This document shows, piece after piece, positions 7,700-13,129 of a stretch of 13,129 nt of DNA. Within the stretch, counting starts at the first letter, position 1. Each line of letters starts with the position of its first letter. Made by a program: the position numbers and the translations under genes. The DNA is taken from the NCBI GenBank assembly GCA_021812845.1, contig JAKAML010000008.1, positions 1 through 13,129 of the forward strand, written 5' to 3'. This stretch comes from Pseudomonadota bacterium (GTDB lineage Bacteria > Pseudomonadota > Alphaproteobacteria > Rhizobiales > Hyphomicrobiaceae). Under the pieces are notes generated by a model, which did no database searches, was not told the origin of the DNA, and was given only the letters and a program-made list of their open reading frames with translations.

Positions 7700-8119
7700 T
7701 CAGGTTCGGGGAGGCGGCGTCGCAGGCGGGATGGATCGCTTCGGTGGCCGGTCGGGCTCGGCCGCGACCAGATTCTGCGCGACGAGCTGGCGCACGACGG
7801 CAGGACGAGGCAGGTCGCCGAAGATCTTGTAGCACTTGGCGAGGCACGCCTCGGGCGGGCAGGACTTCTGTGCATCGCAGCAGGGGCAGTCGGAGGTGCC
7901 GGACTTGCCCATCATCTTCGCGCAGTCGGTCATCTCCGCCATGTCCGACATGTCGTGATGCTCAGGCGTGGCCGCTCTTCGATCAACCGCCCCGTGCTTC
8001 GCCAGATGCGGTCCGGCCAGGGCCGCGCCAAGCGGCGCGCTGGCCACCGCCAGTGCGACGAGCAAGACAACGACGAGACGCAGCAAGGACACGAGACCAT
8101 GCCTCCCAGCCCGCATCAT
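7700..8119 (-). CDS. Exported Cys/Met-rich protein of unknown family, probable metal binder
   Basis: I do not recognise this family. From the ATG at 8119 it has 139 residues. A basic n-region and a strong hydrophobic core (10-35, VVVLLVALAVASAPLGAALA) form a signal peptide. The mature part opens with His and Met (H38, H42, H54-H55, M57, M60, M63, M69-M70). It continues with seven Cys at 66, 78, 80, 81, 87, 92 and 96, including CPCC and CPPEACLAKC, and ends in a Pro-rich tail. The frame is open upstream to 8167, but that extension would put 16 polar residues before the signal. A second ATG at 8116, or a GTG at about 8092 preceded by GGGAGG, are alternative starts. It lies 93 bp behind the MerR gene and 115 bp ahead of the FixH-like gene, all on one strand. 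The composition suggests periplasmic Cu+/Ag+ or divalent metal binding. Confidence 0.72.
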   Translation of the reverse strand: MMRAGRHGLVSLLRLVVVLLVALAVASAPLGAALAGPHLAKHGAVDRRAATPEHHDMSDMAEMTDCAKMMGKSGTSDCPCCDAQKSCPPEACLAKCYKIFGDLPRPAVVRQLVAQNLVAAEPDRPPKRSIPPATPPPRT

Positions 8120-8212
8120 CCTCTCTTGGCGTCCGAGGTCAAGGTACCGGCAGCAGGTTGCGTTCACGTTGTCGCGCGCATGCCAGAAATGGTTAAGCGG
8201 AAAGTAATCATG

Positions 8213-8725
8213 TTACCGCCTGACCACCTTACCACACGCCGCTTCAACCGGCTTGCTGGCCAGCGGCAGATCTGTGCGGGGGCCGCATCGTTCACCTGCC
8301 GATGCCACGGCCCGCCCACTATCGATGGATTTCTCCGACAACGCCCCGATCACACCGCACGTGGCGACCCGACCGCTCGAGCACGCATCGACCATGCCCT
8401 GGATCTCGACCCGAAGAGCCTGCAATCGCTCGAGCTTGCTGTCGATCTCATGAAGATGCTGCCGGGCGATACTGTCGGCGTCCGCACATGATGCGGTGGG
8501 CGTGTCCGCGAGACCGATCAAATCGCGGATCGCCGGGATCTCGAACCCGAGTTCGCGCGCATGGCGGATGAAGGCGAGACGTTGCAGCTCCAGCTCACCG
8601 TAAGTGCGCCGATTGGTAGCCGTGCGCTCCGGACGTGGCAAGAGCCCGATGCTCTCATAATAGCGGATCGTCGTGACCTTCACGCCCGTCCGCCGCGCTA
8701 CCGCACCGATCGCGTATGTGGCCAT
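8213..8725 (-). CDS. MerR-family metal-responsive regulator (ZntR/CadR-like)
   Basis: This 170-residue activator has an N-terminal winged helix-turn-helix typical of MerR (AIGAVARRTGVKVTTIRYYE, then IGLLPRPERTATNRRTY). A dimerisation helix (81-112) and a C-terminal metal loop follow. Cys80 sits at the start of the dimer helix, where ZntR and CadR have a Cys and CueR has a Ser; this residue marks sensors of divalent metals. The loop has C115 and C123 (ACSSGRVATCGV). A tail of about 38 residues after the loop carries two further Cys (147, 164) and is longer than in ZntR or CueR. The gene is divergent from a CDF exporter across 71 bp containing a MerR-type promoter, so it most likely senses Zn, Cd, Co or a similar ion and switches on that exporter. 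Whether it also drives the minus-strand genes behind it, including cusBA, is not clear. A Pb or Cu sensor is less likely. Confidence 0.92.
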   Translation of the reverse strand: MATYAIGAVARRTGVKVTTIRYYESIGLLPRPERTATNRRTYGELELQRLAFIRHARELGFEIPAIRDLIGLADTPTASCADADSIARQHLHEIDSKLERLQALRVEIQGMVDACSSGRVATCGVIGALSEKSIDSGRAVASAGERCGPRTDLPLASKPVEAACGKVVRR

Positions 8726-8735
8726 TGCTCACCTC

Positions 8736-8766
8736 TTGATCCTCTAGTGACTGTAGGACGTAGGGT
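8736..8766 (+). promoter_or_regulatory. MerR-type promoter/operator of the CDF exporter gene
   Basis: A -35 box TTGATC (8736-8741) and a -10 box TAGGGT (8761-8766) are separated by 19 bp, the over-long spacing typical of promoters twisted open by MerR-family activators. The spacer holds the imperfect dyad CCTCTAG-TGA-CTGTAGG (8741-8757), which closely resembles ZntR/CadR/PbrR operators. It lies between the divergent regulator and CDF genes and reads toward the CDF gene, with the -10 box 30 bp before its ATG. The regulator gene probably starts from an overlapping promoter on the other strand. Confidence 0.82.
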
Positions 8767-8783
8767 GCCATCACTGGACTTTC

Positions 8784-8790
8784 GAGGAGA
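8784..8790 (+). promoter_or_regulatory. Shine-Dalgarno GAGGAGA of the CDF gene
   Basis: GAGGAGA ends 6 bases before the ATG at 8797, which fixes the start of the CDF exporter and includes its N-terminal Cys cluster in the protein. Confidence 0.75.
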
Positions 8791-8796
8791 CGCATC

Positions 8797-9480
8797 ATGA
8801 GCGATCATTGCGAATCGGCGGGAGCGTGCGGCTGCTCCGGCAATCCCAGTTTCGATGGCATTGACCCGCGATACAAGCGTGCGCTGTGGATCGTGATCGC
8901 CATCAATGCCGGCATGTTCGTCGTTGAGACGGCCGGTGGACACCTTGCTGGTTCGCAAGCGTTGCAGGCAGATGCACTCGACTTCCTTGGCGATACGCTG
9001 ACCTACGGCCTCAGCCTTGCCGTGATCGGCGCAAGCCTGAGGACTCGGGCGATGGCGGCTATTCTCAAGGGGGCCAGCCTGACCGTGATGGGCCTGTGGG
9101 TCGCGGGATCGACGGTCTATCACGTCCTCGTCCTCGGCGTTCCGCGAGCCGAAATCATGGGGACGATCGGCTTCATGGCGTTGGCGGCGAACGTCACCAG
9201 TGTGCTGCTGCTCCGCCGCTACAAGGACGGTGACGCCAATGTCCGATCGGTCTGGCTCTGCTCGCGAAATGACGCGATCGGCAACATCGCCGTGATGCTG
9301 GCCGCCGTTGCGGTCTGGGCAACGGCCTCGGCCTGGCCCGACCTCATCGTGGCCGCCGCGATGGCCGCATTGTTCCTGAACTCGTCGTTCCTTATCCTGC
9401 GGCAGGCGTTCTCGGAGTTTAGAGGCAAGGGTGATAGCGGCATCCCCAGCGGCGAGCGGCACGAGCACAGTCACCATTAG
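8797..9480 (+). CDS. CDF-family cation exporter, short form without the C-terminal domain
   Basis: This 227-residue inner-membrane protein probably exports a divalent cation in exchange for protons. Six hydrophobic segments are visible between residues 29 and 204. The helix-2 metal motif is ADALDFLGD, giving D62 and D66 where Zn-type CDFs have H-x3-D and YiiP has D-x3-D. The helix-5 motif is CSRNDAIGN, giving C155 and D159 where the usual pair is H-x3-D. The four-ligand site is therefore D/D-C/D. The cytoplasmic C-terminal ferredoxin-like domain of about 80 residues is absent; only a 20-residue tail ending HEHSHH follows helix 6. The N-terminus carries C5, C11 and C13. The gene is divergent from the MerR regulator and behind a MerR-type promoter, so it should be induced by the metal that protein senses. 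The substrate (Zn, Cd, Co or another) cannot be fixed from sequence. Confidence 0.9.
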   Translation: MSDHCESAGACGCSGNPSFDGIDPRYKRALWIVIAINAGMFVVETAGGHLAGSQALQADALDFLGDTLTYGLSLAVIGASLRTRAMAAILKGASLTVMGLWVAGSTVYHVLVLGVPRAEIMGTIGFMALAANVTSVLLLRRYKDGDANVRSVWLCSRNDAIGNIAVMLAAVAVWATASAWPDLIVAAAMAALFLNSSFLILRQAFSEFRGKGDSGIPSGERHEHSHH

Positions 9481-9491
9481 GTAACTGTGCT
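9464..9491. terminator. Hairpin at the convergent CDF / small-protein gene junction
   Basis: AGCACAGT (9464-9471) pairs perfectly with ACTGTGCT (9484-9491). After one C/A mismatch, ACC pairs with GGT around the loop ATTA. The structure spans the CDF stop codon and lies 30 bp from the stop of the facing gene, so it could end transcripts from both sides. No T-run follows on either strand. Confidence 0.45.
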
Positions 9492-9520
9492 GATCCCTGT
9501 GATGTTTCCCAGACTCAGCG

Positions 9521-9808
9521 TTAGCGGCCATGGCGAGAGCTGCGGCCTTCGTAGGGTTGACCTGCTGATCGCCAGGGTTGCCCGGCTCGTTCGCAGTCCT
9601 TTTTTTCCCGAACTACTGCGCCGTTGACGTGGCAGTGAGGACGTGTCGGGCTCCAGTCTGCGAAATACATGCAGGGCCCTTTGGCACACGAACCATAGGG
9701 GATTCTTCGGAGCTCTCCCGCGCGCCAGGGAAGCTCGTGCGCATAGGTGGCCTGCACCGCGAGCAGCGAAAGCCCCGTCAAGACTGCAAGACTGATGATC
9801 TTTGGCAC
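9521..9808 (-). CDS. Small exported four-Cys protein of unknown family
   Basis: I do not recognise this family. From the GTG at 9808 it has 95 residues with a clear signal peptide (IISLAVLTGLSLLAVQATYA, cleaved near residue 23). The mature part of about 72 residues has four Cys (41, 46, 59, 72), His at 24, 58 and 60, and several Trp and Tyr. The four Cys suggest two disulfides or a metal site. I chose the GTG at 9808 because GGAGA lies about 9 bases upstream. A GTG at 9829 is in frame and would add MKWRTTK, but I see no well-spaced Shine-Dalgarno for it. A second open frame on the same strand (9824-9477) overlaps it and has neither signal peptide nor sensible composition. It is the last gene of the minus-strand RND cluster, 63 bp behind the His-rich protein with a strong hairpin in between. 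Confidence 0.68.
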   Translation of the reverse strand: MPKIISLAVLTGLSLLAVQATYAHELPWRAGELRRIPYGSCAKGPCMYFADWSPTRPHCHVNGAVVREKKDCERAGQPWRSAGQPYEGRSSRHGR

Positions 9809-9833
9809 CTTGGTTGTTCTCCACTTCACAAGG

Positions 9834-9861
9834 ATGTCGCGCCCCTTCGAGGGCGCGACAT
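9834..9861. terminator. Perfect 11-bp inverted repeat between the His-rich and four-Cys protein genes
   Basis: ATGTCGCGCCC and GGGCGCGACAT form a perfect 11-bp stem around the 6-base loop CTTCGA. It starts 10 bases after the stop of the His-rich protein gene on the minus strand and ends 25 bases before the next start. No T-run follows on either strand, so it may be a partial terminator, an mRNA-stabilising hairpin or an operator dyad. Confidence 0.55.
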
Positions 9862-9871
9862 CATCGGTTGG

Positions 9872-10249
9872 TCAGTCGAGCTTGAAACGTGCCTGCTCCG
9901 GCTTGTGATCGGGCATGGTCAGCGTGATCACGATGGTCGCGCCCTTGGCGGCCTTGAACGCCCCCTTGCCGCTGAAAACGCCACCGGCAGCCGGCTGCAG
10001 ATCAACCGCCTCGGTCTTGCCGTCAGCGAGTACGGTCGCAGAGGCCTTGGCCTTCGTCACGTCCTCGGGCTTGTCCGCCTCGTCACGCACGTAGAGCGTA
10101 AGCGAGCCATCGGCCGCGATCAGCTCGAGATGATGATGGCCGCTTTCGACGACCTTGCCGCCGTGTTGGGCCTTGTGGTCTCCGGCCGCGAAAGCAGCGA
10201 CAGCCGATGTGGCGACGATGGCTGCGGCAAACATTAACTTGCGAAGCAT
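9872..10249 (-). CDS. Exported His-rich protein linked to HME-RND pumps, probable periplasmic metal binder
   Basis: This 125-residue protein has a signal peptide at about 1-22 (LMFAAAIVATSAVAAFAA). The mature N-terminus is His-rich (H25, H29, H38-H40, in KAQHGGKVVESGHHHLEL). A predicted all-beta domain follows, with repeated GK/AK-rich strands, ending near 125 with TMPDHKPEQARFKLD. There is no Cys. Proteins of the form HGG-V-x(6-7)-HHLEL are common next to CzcA/CusA-type pumps in Alphaproteobacteria but have no assigned function that I know. The start is the ATG at 10249, with AAGGGAG 6 bases upstream; the open frame continues far upstream but only as a shadow of the RND gene. It starts 23 bp after the RND stop, so it belongs to that operon. 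I infer binding of a divalent cation or Cu in the periplasm. Confidence 0.82.
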   Translation of the reverse strand: MLRKLMFAAAIVATSAVAAFAAGDHKAQHGGKVVESGHHHLELIAADGSLTLYVRDEADKPEDVTKAKASATVLADGKTEAVDLQPAAGGVFSGKGAFKAAKGATIVITLTMPDHKPEQARFKLD

Positions 10250-10272
10250 GGTGGTACTCCCTTGGTTGAACG
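10250..10272 (-). promoter_or_regulatory. Leader with Shine-Dalgarno of the His-rich protein gene
   Basis: The short gap between the RND stop and the next ATG contains AAGGGAG on the minus strand, 6 bases before the start. This supports the ATG at 10249 over any upstream start in the same frame. It is too short for an independent promoter to be obvious. Confidence 0.6.
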
Positions 10273-13129
10273 TCAGAAGGCTTCGGCGTGTGCCAGCTCC
10301 CCCTCGGTCTCCTGCAGACGCTCGAGCGGCTTTCGACCGAAGAGAAGGAACAAGGTCGGCGTGAGAAAGGCATCCAGCAGCGTTGCGCTGACGAGGCCGC
10401 CAAAGATGGTGATGGCAACCGGATTGAGCAGTTCCTTGCCTGGCTCGTCGGCTCCGATCATCAGCGGGATCAAGGCCACTCCAGCGGCGAGCGCCGTCAT
10501 GAGCACGGGCGTCAACCGTTCCAAAGTGCCTCGGATGATCATACGCCGTCCGAACCGCTCGCCTTCGAACAAGACGAGGTTGATGTAGTGGCTGATCTTG
10601 AGGATGCCGTTGCGGGTTGCGATGCCGGCAAGTGTGATGAAGCCGATGGCGCTCGCAACCGAGAACGGCTGCCCGGCGATCCACAGCGCTATGACGCTGC
10701 CAATCAGCGCGAGCGGCACGTTGCCCATGATGATGAGCGCGAGCACGGCGGACTTGTAGCGCGAGTAGAGCACCACGAAGATCAGAAGCAGCGAGATGAT
10801 GGACAGCGCCGCGATGAGCTGCGAGGCCTGCTCCTGCGCCTGGAACTGCCCCTCGAGCCGCGTGAAGTAGCCCTGCGGCAGCTTCGTTGCGTCGATCTCA
10901 CGGCGGATCGCGGCGACGATCGCGGCCATGTCGGAGCCATCGGTGTTGGCGAACACGGCGATGCGGCGGCGACCATCCTCGCGCTGGACCTGATTGGGGC
11001 CGTCGGTCTAGATAATCTCGGCGAATGTCTTGAGCGGCACGCGACCCGCTGGGGTCTCGACCAGAAGTTCGGCCAAGGCACGGGTCGTCCGATCGCGGTC
11101 TGCGAGGCGCAACACCACGTCGAACCGGCGGCTTTCGTCGATGATCTGAGACACTACACGGCCGTTGGACAGCGTCTCCAGTGCCTCGGTGACGGCAGCG
11201 GGCGTCAAGCCGTAGCGCACGGCGGCGTCGTAGTTGACGCGCACCTGGAGCTGCGGGATGCGCACCTGCTTCTCGGTCTGCAGGTCGACCACGCCGCGAA
11301 CACCCTTGAGCCGCTTTTCGAACTCGGCGGCCAGAGCCAGGAGCGTGTCGAAGTCGTCGCCATATATTTTGAGCGCGAGTTGGGCACGCACGCCCGACAG
11401 CATGTGATCCAGGCGGTGGGCGATCGGCTGGCCGACGATGATGCTGGCCGGCAGCACCGACAGCCGGTTCCGGATATCCGCAAGGACAGCCTCGCGACTG
11501 CGTTCTGATCGCTTCAAATCGACATCGAGCTCGCTGTTGTGAACACCCTCGGCATGTTCGTCGAGTTCCGCGCGGCCCGTGCGGCGGCCGACCGAGTGAA
11601 CCTCAGGCACCTCCTTGACGATCTTCTCGGCAATGGCGCCGATGCGGTCGCTCTCGGCGAGGCTGATGCCCGGCTGGAGGATAACGCTCACAAGCACGGT
11701 GCCCTCGTTGAAGGAGGGCAGGAACGCGCGCGGCAGCAGCGTGCCTGCGAATGCTGCGGCTGCCACTGCCGCGATGGGGAATCCGACGACAAAGGTCGGG
11801 CGATCGAAGCACCACTTGAGCCCGCGCTCCTGCCAGCGCTTCAGGATACGCACGACGGGGCTCTCGTGTTCGGGCATGCGCTTCATGCGCGGCAACAGCC
11901 AGTATGCGAGCACCGGCGTCACCGTGATCGACACGAACAGACTCGCGACGATCGACACGATGAATGCGACGCCGAGCGGCGAGAACAGGCGCCCCTCGAT
12001 GCCCGACAGCGCGAAAAGCGGGATGAAGACGAAGATGATGATGGCCGTGGCGTAGAGGATGCCCGAGCGGACTTCGTTTGTCGCGGACGCGACGACCTCT
12101 TGCGTCGATCTGTGGTCATGGCCGGATGCGGCGCGATGCTGTTTCAGGCGGCGGTAGATGTTTTCGACGCCCACGACGGCATCGTCGACCAGCGCGCCGA
12201 TGGCAATGGCGAGGCCGCCGAGCGTCATGGTGTTGATCGACAACCCGAAGAGCTGGAACACGATCACAGTCATCAGCACCGACAAAGGAATCGCCATCAG
12301 CGAGATGAACGTGGTCTGCCAGTTGAGCAGGAAGGCGAACAGCACCACGGCTACGACGATGAGCGCTTCGACGAGCACCTTCTTCACGTTGTTGATAGAC
12401 GTCTCGATAAACGTCGCCTGACGGAACTGGATGTCGGTAACCCGCACACCCGCCGGCATCACACGCTGCAACTCCGGCAGCATGCGCTCGATCTCCTTGG
12501 TGATCGTCACCGTATCGCCGGTCGGCTGCTTCTGAACGGCGAGGATCACGGCCGGCTGGCCGTTGAGCCCTGCATTGCCGCGCTTGGTCCTGGCCGCGAA
12601 ATCCACCTCGGCGACCTGATTGAGCAGTATCGGCTGGCCCTTGCGGTACGCGACCACCAGGTTCTGCAAATGCTCGATCTTGGTGGTGCGGCCAATGTTG
12701 CGGATCAGGAATTCGCGCGCCTGCTGATCGACGAAACCGCCGCCGGTGTTGCCGCCGAACGACTTCAGCGCCTTCTCGATCGCCTCGAAGTTGATATCGA
12801 GGCTGGCCATCCGCCGTATATCCGGGACGATACGGTATTGGCGCACCTCCCCGCCGATGGGCACGACCTGCGAGACGCCGGGTACTGTGAGCAACTGGCG
12901 ACGCACCACGAAGTCGGCAAGCTCACGCAGCTTCATCGGGCTTTCGGTCGTGCTCGACATGGCGATCAGCATGATCTCGCCCATGACCGAGGAGATCGGC
13001 CCCATCTGGGCGTGGATATTGGGCGGCAGCTGCTCGCGCACGAGCTGCATCCTCTCGGCCACCTGCTGGCGCGCCAGATAGATCTCGGTCGCCCAGCTGA
13101 ACTCGATGTAGACGATCGAGAGACCGACG
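10273..13129 (-). pseudogene. Second HME-RND metal efflux pump (CzcA-like), 5' end outside window, interrupted by one amber codon
   Basis: About 950 residues of an RND pump are visible. The frame is open from the right edge (VGLSIVYIEFSWATEIYLA), so the start lies beyond the window. In the family this protein expels divalent metals (Zn, Cd, Co, Ni) from the periplasm with a CzcB-type adaptor, which must lie outside the window. The helix-4 signature is IAIGALVDDAVVGVENIYRR; the equivalents of the CusA three-Met cluster are absent (VLVSVIL for YMP, SELDV for TEM), so Cu+/Ag+ is unlikely. At 11008-11010 the codon is TAG in the context AEII-stop-TDGPNQV, where relatives usually have Glu. The frame continues without any shift to the normal C-terminal half (TDGPNQV..., TRNGILKISHYINL, GKELLNPVAITIFGG) and stops at 10273. 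So one G-to-T change explains the break. The stop lies in the second periplasmic domain, before the last five helices. A GTG at 10956 has no clear Shine-Dalgarno for restart. Confidence 0.88.

Noticed and set aside
8204..8216. GTAA-N5-TTAC palindrome as an operator before the Cys/Met-rich gene
   Set aside because: Only four matching bases per arm, and it overlaps the last codons of the MerR gene; too weak to call.
8698..9531. 277-codon minus frame opposite the CDF gene
   Set aside because: Arg/His/Asp-rich shadow; it would also overlap the start of the MerR gene and the operator region.
9477..9824. Alternative minus-strand frame over the four-Cys protein
   Set aside because: No signal peptide or ordered composition; the overlapping frame has a clear signal peptide and a Shine-Dalgarno.
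10273..11010. C-terminal RND half as a separate gene
   Set aside because: Same frame as the upstream half, no Shine-Dalgarno before GTG 10956, and the intervening codons still match the family; an amber interruption is simpler.
10288..11508. 406-codon plus-strand frame opposite the second RND gene
   Set aside because: Composition is that of a reverse-complement shadow, and the minus frame encodes recognisable RND helices throughout.

Overview
The window is a GC-rich (roughly 60-65% by eye) stretch of a heavy-metal resistance island. Codon usage, protein style and gene content suggest an alphaproteobacterium, most likely of the Rhizobiales/Hyphomicrobiales. This placement is inferred from protein resemblance, not from any phylogenetic marker. 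No transposase, integrase, tRNA, rRNA or CRISPR array is visible. Almost every gene encodes a metal pump, a metal sensor or a small periplasmic protein rich in Met, Cys or His.

Left part, plus strand (1-2522): the 3' two thirds of a Cu+ P1B-type ATPase (copA, cut by the window edge), a closely following four-helix membrane protein of unknown function, then after a 234-bp gap a secreted Met-rich protein of the Spy/CpxP LTxxQ type.

Centre, minus strand (8725-2579): reading leftward, a MerR-family regulator, a Cys/Met-rich exported protein of unknown family, a FixH/YtkA-like exported protein, then cusB and cusA. These last two are the periplasmic adaptor and inner-membrane pump of a Cu+/Ag+ HME-RND exporter, and they overlap by 4 bp. 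No outer-membrane CusC-type gene and no CusF are present here. CusA keeps the three-Met cluster and the three transmembrane Met pairs known from E. coli CusA but lacks the periplasmic M271-M755 pair. CusB carries two metal-binding N-terminal modules, one of which has lost all its Met ligands.

Divergent from the MerR gene (8797-9480, plus) is a short CDF-family cation exporter with an unusual D/D-C/D metal site. The 71-bp intergenic region holds a clear MerR-type promoter/operator: -35 and -10 separated by 19 bp across an imperfect dyad.

Right part, minus strand (13129-9521): a second HME-RND pump lacking the Cu+/Ag+ three-Met cluster, so probably for divalent cations. Its 5' end lies beyond the window, and a single in-frame amber codon at 11008-11010 interrupts it. 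It is followed by a His-rich exported protein, a strong inverted repeat and a small four-Cys exported protein. Together the window looks like a Cu+/Ag+ module (CopA, Spy-like scavenger, CusBA, small periplasmic proteins) joined to a divalent-cation module (MerR, CDF, RND). The RND pump of the second module appears to be decaying or conditionally read.
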